A stretch of DNA of 16,659 nt. Origin: an uncultured Ignavibacteria bacterium. GTDB taxonomy: Bacteria > Bacteroidota > Ignavibacteria > Tepidaquicellales > Tepidaquicellaceae. The notes beneath the pieces were generated by a model. That model saw only the letters and a list, made by a program, of their open reading frames with translations. It did no database searches and had not been told where the DNA came from. A program made the position numbers and the translations under genes. This document shows, in pieces, positions 1 through 7,643 of this stretch. The first letter of the stretch is position 1; every line of letters begins with the position of its first letter. The stretch lies in contig CALEVL010000242.1 of NCBI GenBank assembly GCA_937924675.1, forward strand, positions 1 to 16,659, given 5' to 3'.

Positions 1-65
1 ATTCAAGAGAACTTTCAGCTGTTTCGTTGCGGGCTAAGACCAACAACGGCGGGAACCTTATGAAT

Positions 66-89
66 GCGTCAGGACGAAAGTCCTGACGC
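66..89. repeat. Perfect 10-bp hairpin with GAAA loop
   Basis: GCGTCAGGAC at 66-75 is the exact reverse complement of GTCCTGACGC at 80-89, with GAAA at 76-79 between them. As RNA this would be a very stable hairpin closed by a GNRA tetraloop. No T-run follows on either strand, so it is not a classical intrinsic terminator. It lies inside the 59-bp segment (54-112) that is present after repeat copy 1 and absent after copy 2, so it may be a separately mobile or deletable extragenic module. Its function is unknown. Confidence 0.85.
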
Positions 90-163
90 CACAAGGAAAT
101 GGGTCACCAACAATCAACACAAGGTGTCGCTGTCAGTTTATTAAGTTAAGCTGTTCAGGGTAA

Positions 164-234
164 GTTGTTGGTCTCGCCCGCAGGTGAATTCAAGAGAACT
201 TTCAGCTGTTTCGTTGCGGGCTAAGACCAACAAC
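164..234. repeat. 71-bp palindromic element with terminal inverted repeats
   Basis: The left arm at 164-181 (GTTGTTGGTCTCGCCCGC) is complementary to the right arm at 216-234 (GCGGGCTAAGACCAACAAC), apart from one substitution or bulge near the middle. The 34-base spacer at 182-215 has no obvious coding content. The right arm also ends repeat copy 1 at 29-47, so a second such element probably begins left of the window. The layout resembles a small MITE or REP-like extragenic palindrome. No target-site duplication or transposase is visible. Confidence 0.7.
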
Positions 235-331
235 GGCGGGATCAACACAAAGCGGAATAACTTTTGGCATCGAATTTTGTTAAACCCTTTAATCCAAAGA
301 TTTGAAACATTTTGGACAGATGTGTGAATTG

Positions 332-364
332 TATGACTTACGTCATAATTTTTCATTGATCAAT
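332..364 (+). promoter_or_regulatory. Candidate Crp/Fnr-type operator and adjacent palindrome upstream of tryptophanase
   Basis: TATGAC-TTAC-GTCATA at 332-347 is an inverted repeat with 6-bp arms and a 4-bp spacer, the general shape bound by dimeric Crp/Fnr-family regulators. A perfect 10-bp palindrome, ATTGATCAAT, follows at 355-364. The two lie 59 and 42 bp upstream of the tryptophanase ATG. E. coli tnaA is known to be under Crp control. Assigning a regulator here is inference, because the half-site TATGAC matches neither the E. coli Crp nor the Fnr half-site exactly. No convincing promoter box was found nearby. Confidence 0.4.
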
Positions 365-405
365 TCTTTAAATTGTGTAAACATTTAACAACTCACTATA
401 CCTCT

Positions 406-1788
406 ATGAACTTCAGAACAATATTCGAGCCCTTTAAGATCAAATCTGTTGAACCAATCTCTGTCACAAATGAGGAACAAAGAATACATCATCTCAAAGA
501 AGCATTTTATAATCCGTTTAAACTTAAATCAGAGCATGTTCTTATTGATCTTCTTACAGACAGCGGAACATCTGCAATGAGTTCAAAGCAATGGTCTGCC
601 ATGCTTGACGGCGATGAAGCTTATGCGGGATCCAAGAGCTGGCTCAAGATGGAAGAAGAAATAAAGGACCTCACGGGGTTCGAGCACATTCTTCCTACTC
701 ATCAGGGCAGAGCCGGCGAGAGGATACTCTACGGTTATCTCGGAGGCAAAGGAAAAATATTCATAAGTAATACACACTTTGACACTACCCGCGCAAACAT
801 TGAATTCTCGGGCGCAGAGGCGATTGACATTCCGATTGAAGAGTCACAACATCCGCTTATGTATCATCCGTTTAAAGGAGACATGGATGTCATGAAGCTC
901 GAACAATTGATCAAGGAAAACGGAGCTGAGAATATCGGTGCAGTTATTCTTACTATAACAAATAACAGCGGCGGCGGTCAACCGGTCAGTATGCATAATG
1001 CTGAAAGAGTCAGTGAGATATGTAAGCAACACAAAGTCCTGTTCATCCTTGATTGCTGCCGCATAGCAGAGAATGCCTACTTCATTCAACATCGCGAAGC
1101 CGGCTACGAGAATGTGTCATACCGTGAGATTGCTCAGAAAATGTTCGCGCTTTCAGATGGCGGCGTGATGAGCGCTAAAAAAGACGGGCTCGTTAATATG
1201 GGCGGCTTCCTAGCATTGAAGGATCAGGCGCTTTCTGATGCATGTACAAATCTTCTGATTATTACTGAGGGCTTTGTAACATACGGCGGGCTTTCGGGAA
1301 GAGATATGGAGGCAATGGCAGTGGGACTGCGCGAAGTATTCGATCCCGACTATCTGAAGTATCGTATCCGAAGCACTGAATATCTCGGCGAGAAGTTGTT
1401 CAAGATGGGAGTTCCGCTGATCTGGCCAATCGGAGGACATGCAGTGTATATTGATGCAAAATCACTATACTCACACATTCCGGTAGATCAGTATCCGGGA
1501 CAGGCGCTTGTTTGCGAGCTTTATCTCAAGGGTGGAATAAGATCAGTTGAGATCGGTTCGGTAATGTTTGGAAAGTATGATGAAACCGGCAAACTGATCC
1601 CTGCGCCAAATGAGCTTGTCAGACTCGCAATTCCCAGAAGAGTATATACGCAAAGTCATATTGAATATGTGATAGAAGTGTTTGAGAAGATTCTGGAAAC
1701 GAAAAATTCAACAAGAGGTTTGAGAATAATCGAAGAGCCGAAGTTTCTAAGGCACTTTACGGCGAAGTTTGAAGCAATTAAAAATTAG
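406..1788 (+). CDS. tnaA: Tryptophanase (L-tryptophan indole-lyase)
   Basis: A PLP-dependent cytoplasmic lyase that converts L-tryptophan to indole, pyruvate and ammonia. The 460-residue product is close to E. coli TnaA (471 aa) and colinear with it. Visible motifs are DEAYAGS (Tyr73), the PLP-ring Asp216 in FILD, the Schiff-base Lys258 in MSAKKD, and a carboxylate-binding Arg in VRLAIPR (about 406). Three positions separate it from tyrosine phenol-lyase, which has Thr, Arg and Phe there: Asp126 in HFDTT, Ile in VEIG (about 383), and His450 in LRHFTAKF. All three are tryptophanase-like. The ATG at 406 was chosen over a TTG at 373 because NFRTIFEPFKIKSVEPI aligns with the family N-terminus; no clear Shine-Dalgarno precedes either. 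The gene is monocistronic and convergent with the addBA pair. No tryptophan permease or TnaC leader is visible. Confidence 0.93.
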   Translation: MNFRTIFEPFKIKSVEPISVTNEEQRIHHLKEAFYNPFKLKSEHVLIDLLTDSGTSAMSSKQWSAMLDGDEAYAGSKSWLKMEEEIKDLTGFEHILPTHQGRAGERILYGYLGGKGKIFISNTHFDTTRANIEFSGAEAIDIPIEESQHPLMYHPFKGDMDVMKLEQLIKENGAENIGAVILTITNNSGGGQPVSMHNAERVSEICKQHKVLFILDCCRIAENAYFIQHREAGYENVSYREIAQKMFALSDGGVMSAKKDGLVNMGGFLALKDQALSDACTNLLIITEGFVTYGGLSGRDMEAMAVGLREVFDPDYLKYRIRSTEYLGEKLFKMGVPLIWPIGGHAVYIDAKSLYSHIPVDQYPGQALVCELYLKGGIRSVEIGSVMFGKYDETGKLIPAPNELVRLAIPRRVYTQSHIEYVIEVFEKILETKNSTRGLRIIEEPKFLRHFTAKFEAIKN

Positions 1789-1805
1789 AAATTAAAAATT
1801 ATAAA

Positions 1806-1852
1806 TTGCGGCGAAGCCGTCCCTTCGGGAAAAGTTGAAAGTTGCGGCGAAG
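1806..1852. repeat. Short extragenic repeats with two small hairpins between convergent genes
   Basis: TTGCGGCGAAG occurs at 1806-1816 and again at 1842-1852. The first copy forms a hairpin, CGGC-GAA-GCCG (1809-1819), followed directly by TCCC-TTC-GGGA (1820-1830). The spacer separates tryptophanase (+) from the addA-like gene (-), so these hairpins may serve as a weak terminator. Read on the minus strand, the first is followed by a T-rich stretch; read on the plus strand, only A residues follow. The repeated unit suggests a dispersed intergenic family. Confidence 0.5.
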
Positions 1853-1927
1853 ATGTTCCTTGGAAAGAGTTTAAGTTTCATAGTGTATAATCATCTAATT
1901 ACATTTCGGAATTCGAGCTGAATTGAT

Positions 1928-4855
1928 TTAGGTGATGTCAATTTCTTCATCAAGTCCGACATAGTAAAGTTTTCCATTTACATTTTTGTCTTTGTAAAGA
2001 TTTCGAACGGCATCAACATATAGCTTGACTTGCTCTATGTATTCTTGTTGGCGCGAGAGGTCAGTATCTGTCTTGTAATCTACTACTACAATTCTGTCAT
2101 CGTAATGGGCAAGCAAGTCAATTGAACCTCTTATGAGCTTTCCATTCATTGGCAATGAAAAGTCAACTTCCGCTTCAAGCTTGTCCGCTTTCAATCCGTC
2201 AATAAATTTCTTCACTCTTTCCTCGCCCATTGATTCACTCTTAAACTTGATTCCCATCGCATGCCTGTATGCTGCAAGATGAATTTCGGTTCCGTATTCC
2301 ATTCCACTGTAAGAATTTCCGAGAGAGTTTGAATATTCATCCGAATCAAGATATTTCTTAACATATCGCTTCACTGAAATTGATTCTCCCGATTTTTCAA
2401 CCGGCAACGGAGCAGTTATTGTCACGGGCTTTACCACTGATTCACTTTCGTAAGGAGAATTCTTCTCGTACCTGTAACCCATATTGATCTGCGAACTTGT
2501 CTTCTCTGCAAGCTCTGTGAAGAATACGGAAGGATTGTAAGAAGTAAGATACAGATACTGCTTAGCTCTCGTAAGCGCAACATAAAGTAAACGTCTGTTT
2601 TCGCTGTATGTTTCTTCCTTAGATATAGCATTTACAAACTTCGACTTCCAGTTATCAAACAATCCTGCATAGCCGTTAACTTCGCCATATTGCTTCTTCA
2701 TTCTCAAACCGGAAACATCATTGTACGTTATTACAGAGGCATCCCCCCTGCTTGACGGGAAATTGCTCCTGTTAATATTGCCAAGTATTACAACCGGATA
2801 TTCAAGTCCTTTTGAACTGTGTATTGTGCGACATGTAACTGAATCCGGCGTCTTGCTCAGTTCAATATCAAAGTGATCCATAACAGATGCTTCGATAAGG
2901 CTGACGGTCTCACCCAGTGAAATTATGCCGGTCTCTATCCATCCTGAAACTGCTTCTATAATGGCTTTGCTGAATTCATCCCTGAAGCCATACCTTCCGT
3001 TAATTTTTTCAATGGCGTATATCAGATTATCTTTCTCTGCTGAAAGTTCTTTGAGAAATTCATCAATAACTTCAGGTAGCCACTTATCAATTTTCTCAGC
3101 ATTCTTAATTACCGCTTTTACCTGACCAAAGTTGTATCGTTCATTCTCAAGTATTGGAACAATGGCTGAAATGTCAGACGGATTGAGCAAAAGCTTCAGC
3201 CACGCAAGCACAAGTATTCCCTGCTTCGAAGCAAATATCTCAAAGCCGCCGTCATAAGTGATCGGGACACCGACTTTTGCAGCATCCTTCTGCAGCTTTA
3301 TGCAGAAGTCTCTAGTTCGAGAAAGAACTGCTATGTCTGAATATCTTACTCTTCGTTTCTCCTTTATGTTACCTGAGCCGTCAAATTCCAGCGTCTGATA
3401 CTTTTCTTCACTTACAAGTTCTTTGACCTTTTCAATGATCATCCGTATCTCATCATCCTCCTCCTTTAGAGCAGACTGCATAAATTCTACTTCTGTCCAC
3501 TTACCGATGTCTCTCCGAGCCTTAAGCGTTTCACGAAAGTTATTCTCTTCGTATGTGAAGCTTGCCTCTTCTGTTTTTTTTGCTTTAATGAAAAGTGCAT
3601 TGCGACTGAAGTCGAGTATCTTCTGCGAGCTTCTGTAATTGAATTCGAAAGCAATCTTCTTTATAAACTCTGCCCCTGAGGAAAATTCAAGCTTCTGGGA
3701 TTTGCTGTTGATCTGTTTTGCATAAACAGCAATGTTCTTCTGAAATTCGGTAATGTTCTCGATTGTAGTATTCCTGAATCCGTATATGCCCTGCCGCCAA
3801 TCGCCTACTACAGTCAGGTTTGCCTGGCCTTTCACATTCCTGCACAACAGCAGCAACAGTTTGAATTGTATCTTATCCGTATCCTGAAACTCATCTACCA
3901 TTACATATTCGTATTGGGCATTCTCTCTGAATGTATCATCATTAACAAGCTTGAGATATGCAAGCATCACCAAAAATTCGAAGTTGATTTGATTTCTTCT
4001 GATCAGGAACTTCACATATCCAATGTACAAATCTCTCACAAATTCAATCAACTCTTTCTGAGCTTCATCATAAAATATTTCGGGAAGTTTTTCCAAGTTC
4101 AGTTTCTTACCTTCAATGAATTCTTCAACACTTACCTCAGCCGGCATATCATTTTTGCAACTCTTGATTGTTGCCACAGCATCTGTTTGCCGGTTGGCTT
4201 CCTGAACATTTGCTTCTTCAGTCATTTTTACGAATGCTTGAAAGTCGCCAATCAATCTCTGTTCACCGTCTTCTATCCATCCGCTCTCGGAAGGGAAAAT
4301 GCCCGCACTGCACAGACGTTTGATGATCTTCAGCAGTGAACTGTCATCTCCGTTCAGTGAGCGTAGAATGTTTTCATGCTTTCCCGAATTCTTAGCTGAG
4401 AATATCGTGAAGAAATTTCCGAAGAGTTCTCTCTCAAAAACACCACTCTCCATAACACTGAAGTTTGTCGACAGCGAATCTCTTATGCCCATAAACCTTG
4501 GAGCATCTCCGCCGGCTTTCTTTAGAAGTCTTGTGCACAGAGCATGAAATGTCATTACCGGAGCTTCAAGAAGCTGAGTTATACTGACATCATTTGAAGT
4601 CACTTTTGATATGACTTCCTCCTTCATCTGAGTAGCAGCAACATTTGTGAATGTGATAAGCAGAATATCTTCCGGCATCACGCCGCAGTCAATTAGCCTG
4701 TTGTATCTGCGGATGATAGTGTGCGTCTTCCCGGTGCCGGCACCGGCATCTACAAGATGAATGCCTTCAAGAGAATCTACGAGAACGTCTTGCGGATTTA
4801 CAGTCTCATCATTCGCAACTGATGGTTTCTTAATTATCTCCGACTTCTTACTCAT
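1928..4855 (-). CDS. addA: AddA/RecB-like UvrD-family helicase-nuclease
   Basis: A superfamily 1A DNA helicase fused to a C-terminal RecB-type nuclease, 975 residues, shorter than B. subtilis AddA (about 1,230). Helicase motifs are in order: Walker A AGAGTGKT (37-44), Walker B VMVDEFQDTD (318-327), motif III GDWRQGIYGFR (351-361), motif IV FNYRSS (405-410), motif V TIHSSKGLEYP (677-687) and motif VI RRLLYVALTRAK (754-765). The nuclease part shows His859, Asp913 in GSIDLL, Asp926-Tyr-Lys928 in DYKTD, and QVKLY near 942, so both activities look intact. Its ATG overlaps the stop of the upstream addB-like gene (ATGA), and GAGG lies about nine bases upstream inside that gene; both point to translational coupling. 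Expected role: unwinding and resecting double-strand DNA ends for recombination. I am sure of the family, less of strict AddA orthology. Confidence 0.88.
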   Translation of the reverse strand: MSKKSEIIKKPSVANDETVNPQDVLVDSLEGIHLVDAGAGTGKTHTIIRRYNRLIDCGVMPEDILLITFTNVAATQMKEEVISKVTSNDVSITQLLEAPVMTFHALCTRLLKKAGGDAPRFMGIRDSLSTNFSVMESGVFERELFGNFFTIFSAKNSGKHENILRSLNGDDSSLLKIIKRLCSAGIFPSESGWIEDGEQRLIGDFQAFVKMTEEANVQEANRQTDAVATIKSCKNDMPAEVSVEEFIEGKKLNLEKLPEIFYDEAQKELIEFVRDLYIGYVKFLIRRNQINFEFLVMLAYLKLVNDDTFRENAQYEYVMVDEFQDTDKIQFKLLLLLCRNVKGQANLTVVGDWRQGIYGFRNTTIENITEFQKNIAVYAKQINSKSQKLEFSSGAEFIKKIAFEFNYRSSQKILDFSRNALFIKAKKTEEASFTYEENNFRETLKARRDIGKWTEVEFMQSALKEEDDEIRMIIEKVKELVSEEKYQTLEFDGSGNIKEKRRVRYSDIAVLSRTRDFCIKLQKDAAKVGVPITYDGGFEIFASKQGILVLAWLKLLLNPSDISAIVPILENERYNFGQVKAVIKNAEKIDKWLPEVIDEFLKELSAEKDNLIYAIEKINGRYGFRDEFSKAIIEAVSGWIETGIISLGETVSLIEASVMDHFDIELSKTPDSVTCRTIHSSKGLEYPVVILGNINRSNFPSSRGDASVITYNDVSGLRMKKQYGEVNGYAGLFDNWKSKFVNAISKEETYSENRRLLYVALTRAKQYLYLTSYNPSVFFTELAEKTSSQINMGYRYEKNSPYESESVVKPVTITAPLPVEKSGESISVKRYVKKYLDSDEYSNSLGNSYSGMEYGTEIHLAAYRHAMGIKFKSESMGEERVKKFIDGLKADKLEAEVDFSLPMNGKLIRGSIDLLAHYDDRIVVVDYKTDTDLSRQQEYIEQVKLYVDAVRNLYKDKNVNGKLYYVGLDEEIDIT

Positions 4856-7551
4856 TCTTCGTGTTCCTCGCTTTCAGTTTCAGAAGCTGCCTCTCCGCTT
4901 CCTTCCCAAAGTTTATTGCCGGAACAGATTGAAAGATATTCACAATCAGAACAAATTTTCCTTTTGTCATATGCCGGCCTGTTTGGAAAATCACTCTTGG
5001 CGAAATCGTTTACTTCACTCAACACTTCAGCCAGATATTTTTTGAAGCGCTCGAGATCATCTCTGAATATCAATCCCATCTTCTCATTGTCAATCCTTCC
5101 GTTCTGCACTTGCTTTCCTACGGGCTTTATATCATTCTCTTCGAATGTGTGCTCTGCTTTGCGGTTGAAATCTGAATAGCCAAGACCCATTTCTTCAGTG
5201 ATTATTCTTCTGAATTCATCTGAAAAGGCTTGTGAAATATCCTCTCCGGACTCAATCTTATCTCTGAACATCATCAACAGTTTTGTCCATCTCTCATGAC
5301 TGAACTTTTTCACAGTTCTGTATTTGTCATTCATCATTCCGTAAAAGTCCATGCCTGTCAGATAATCGAAGTAGTCTTCAGGAATGTATCTTAATGATTT
5401 CACCGTAACATCCTGCTTCTGCCCAATCATTACTTTGAACTGATCAGCAAGCGGATAGACAAAATTAAAGCGTCCTTCCGATTCTTCATCCGTCTTCATT
5501 TGCAGGAATAATAAATACATCGGCGCCTGAAAATCTGCCGCCGGTGACTTTCTTGTTTTCAGAATGCTTAGATTGGATTGATTGATATGTGAAGCCGATG
5601 ATGTTGCATTGGATGAAGACTTATAATCAAAGATTTCGTTCTTTCCCAAAAGGTCAATCCTTCCTCTGATGCCCGGAGGTATCTCCGAGAACAGATTCTC
5701 CGGATTTGCAAATTTCTTTACCTTTCTGAAATCTTTGTAAAGAAAATTTGGCTCCGCAGCAAGTTCATAAGATGTTTTCTCAATTGTTAGAGACTCAACA
5801 AACTTAAGCACCTGTTGCATTGCTAATCTGAACTGGCTTCGCTCTATATCTTCCTGTATTCCACCGGATGATTCTGCAAATTGTTTAACAATGCGTTCCA
5901 GTATCTTGTCAAAAAACTTTCTACAAAACTCCGGATAGTCAAAACAAAACTCTGCAAAGTTGTGAATAAGAGTTCCCTTTGTCATCCATGGATAATCGAC
6001 GGAAGGAATTATCTGAGAATATGAATATTTTTTTGGACACTGATAGAAAGTTTTGAGCCTTGATTGGCTCATGGCTATTGTCGCATCATTTACAGAATCC
6101 GCTCCCTGTAGCGTTGCCAAGTCAAAAGTCTTGTATTCATTTGAACATGCCTGTATCGGCTTGAACAAAATGTCTTCAAATTCCTTCAATTCTTTTTTCA
6201 AAAGGATGTTAAAATAATGGCATGGAATTGTAGATTCACCACCTGTTACAGAAGCTGCAATATAGATTCTTTGCTTGCCCTGATTCAGAAGGATTTGAAA
6301 CTTCTCTAAGTTTTTAATTTCCTCTTCAGCTTTGTCTATGTACTCAACATCTCCAACAAGCTTTGTCCATGATGAATCCATTCCAACATAGTAAACAATC
6401 TCCCTGTTTATGAAAGCCGAATTTTGTGAATTGGCTATGAGTACACCATTGTCGGTTCGCCCGGTTTCAATGTCAATATTTTTTAAGAAATAACTTAACT
6501 CATTATAAGTGTCTTCCTCCGTTTTCTTATCATTGAGCCTCAGAAGCTCAATCACATCCTTAAGATTCTTGCAGAACTTCATGCCAAGCTGATTCTCAAG
6601 TTCATTCATCACTTTGCCAAGCTTCATCTTGCTAATGCGCTTGAGCAGATTATATGTTTTCAAAGCCATTTCATCTTTGACAGCCGACACATATGTATCG
6701 AACAACCATTCATCATATTTTCTCGAAATCTTAAGACCGCAATTATCGCTCAATTGTCTAATCTCACTTACTGATAATTCATCTGCTCTGAGGGACATGT
6801 CAAGTATCTTAAGCAAATCCTGAGTTGCGCTGTCATGGCTGAGGAACTTCTTGTCAATTATCTCAACCCCCTTGTTGTACAAGCGTGATTTCAATGAAGT
6901 TAGATTGGGAGAGTTGAAGTTGATTACAATCGCAGTTGAATCAGCATTGTCTTGATTGATCGTATCAACTATTGCATTTACAATGTCATTGTGTGACATA
7001 AACACAAATGTCTTGTCAACCGGAAAATGCTCTTCATCTGTGAAGATGTCAACAGTGGAGAATGGTTTCTTTTTAGGAATAACTTGCCTGTCAAGGAGAT
7101 TGAACAAACTTTCTCCCGCAACAGCTATCTGACTTGATCCGATGAAGTCCTCATCAAATTCCTCCATGCAAAGTTCGATGGAAGGAAATTGCTTCAGCAT
7201 TTTTGAAACTTCAAACTCATCTCTCGAGAGATAGAGCTCGCAATTTTCCAATATGCCGGTGTTTCTCCATATACCAAATACCTTCTCTATTAGCGGATGC
7301 ATAGTCCTGACCGGCTGTTTCTCCCTTACGGAAAGTTCGGCAATGATCTGCGGCATACTAAAAAGTTTTCCGTAAATTAATGAGCCGTATCTGGTGGCAA
7401 TCTGTCTTGGAGTAAGAGCAAATGCACCAATGCGGGGATGATCAACAAGCCGGTTTAGTCCGGTAGCCAATGCGGGATCATTTGTGATTACAAGGTCGAA
7501 GCTTTTTGCTTCGCTGTAAATATCTCTTATACTTTTTGATTTTCTAAACAT
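4852..7551 (-). CDS. addB: AddB-like PD-(D/E)XK nuclease with Fe-S cysteine staple
   Basis: The 899-residue first gene of the addBA pair. The C-terminal half carries an AddB-type nuclease: SRLKTFYQCPKKY (Cys505), His530 in TLIHNF, Asp632 in RGRIDLL, Asp642-Tyr-Lys644 in FDYKS, and Gln675. Three cysteines follow at 867, 870 and 876 (C-x2-C-x5-C). With Cys505 they match the four-cysteine 4Fe-4S staple of AddB nucleases. The N-terminal half resembles a degenerate helicase fold; I see no Walker A (GxGKT) near its start, where the sequence reads VITNDPALATGLNRL. B. subtilis AddB retains a nucleotide-binding motif, so this copy is more degenerate. It probably pairs with the downstream helicase to cut the opposite DNA strand. 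No clear Shine-Dalgarno precedes the start, which lies 92 bp from the divergent exonuclease III gene. Confidence 0.82.
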   Translation of the reverse strand: MFRKSKSIRDIYSEAKSFDLVITNDPALATGLNRLVDHPRIGAFALTPRQIATRYGSLIYGKLFSMPQIIAELSVREKQPVRTMHPLIEKVFGIWRNTGILENCELYLSRDEFEVSKMLKQFPSIELCMEEFDEDFIGSSQIAVAGESLFNLLDRQVIPKKKPFSTVDIFTDEEHFPVDKTFVFMSHNDIVNAIVDTINQDNADSTAIVINFNSPNLTSLKSRLYNKGVEIIDKKFLSHDSATQDLLKILDMSLRADELSVSEIRQLSDNCGLKISRKYDEWLFDTYVSAVKDEMALKTYNLLKRISKMKLGKVMNELENQLGMKFCKNLKDVIELLRLNDKKTEEDTYNELSYFLKNIDIETGRTDNGVLIANSQNSAFINREIVYYVGMDSSWTKLVGDVEYIDKAEEEIKNLEKFQILLNQGKQRIYIAASVTGGESTIPCHYFNILLKKELKEFEDILFKPIQACSNEYKTFDLATLQGADSVNDATIAMSQSRLKTFYQCPKKYSYSQIIPSVDYPWMTKGTLIHNFAEFCFDYPEFCRKFFDKILERIVKQFAESSGGIQEDIERSQFRLAMQQVLKFVESLTIEKTSYELAAEPNFLYKDFRKVKKFANPENLFSEIPPGIRGRIDLLGKNEIFDYKSSSNATSSASHINQSNLSILKTRKSPAADFQAPMYLLFLQMKTDEESEGRFNFVYPLADQFKVMIGQKQDVTVKSLRYIPEDYFDYLTGMDFYGMMNDKYRTVKKFSHERWTKLLMMFRDKIESGEDISQAFSDEFRRIITEEMGLGYSDFNRKAEHTFEENDIKPVGKQVQNGRIDNEKMGLIFRDDLERFKKYLAEVLSEVNDFAKSDFPNRPAYDKRKICSDCEYLSICSGNKLWEGSGEAASETESEEHEE

Positions 7552-7583
7552 ATCTTTGTATATCTAAAAACAAAATAGTTATT

Positions 7584-7591
7584 TAACTTTG
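7584..7591 (+). promoter_or_regulatory. Possible Bacteroidota-type -7 box (TAACTTTG) before exonuclease III
   Basis: TAACTTTG matches the TAnnTTTG -7 element of the Bacteroidota primary sigma factor. It lies about 52 bp upstream of the exonuclease III ATG, in the 92-bp A/T-rich divergent spacer. The nearest TTTG that could act as a -33 element (7555-7558) is about 25 bp upstream of it, longer than usual, so this is only a candidate. No matching box was found on the minus strand for addB. Confidence 0.3.
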
Positions 7592-7643
7592 TAAATAAAA
7601 TTCTATGCTTTCCATTCTCGCTCAACAATCAAATCAGTGAGCC

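Larger units (their letters stand above)
1..250. repeat. Perfect 54-bp direct repeat (1-54 and 188-241)
   Basis: Bases 1-54 recur without a mismatch at 188-241, a period of 187 bp. Both copies run from ATTCAAGAG to AACAACGGCGGGA. The 10-mer ATCAACACAA follows copy 2 directly (241-250) but lies at 113-122 after copy 1. Copy 2 is therefore equivalent to copy 1 with bases 54-112 missing, and the homology reaches 63 bp. Copy 1 starts at the window edge and may extend further left. The repeats are intergenic, upstream of the tryptophanase gene, and the open frames across them show no protein-like signal. They look like a family of dispersed extragenic repeats, but other genomic copies cannot be seen from this window. 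Confidence 0.9.

Noticed and set aside
1..250. CRISPR array
   Set aside because: Only two copies with a 187-bp period and unequal internal content; repeat length and spacing do not fit an array.
141..356. 71-codon frame on the minus strand across the left repeats
   Set aside because: It overlaps the inverted and direct repeats, has no recognisable domain, and its sequence is dictated by the repeat; it is most likely non-coding.
320..388. 22-codon frame as a TnaC-like leader peptide
   Set aside because: It contains no Trp codon and no TnaC-like motif, and no ribosome binding site precedes it.
3866..4339. 157-codon plus-strand frame inside addA
   Set aside because: It lies entirely antisense to the helicase gene, whose motifs are intact, and has no protein-like features.
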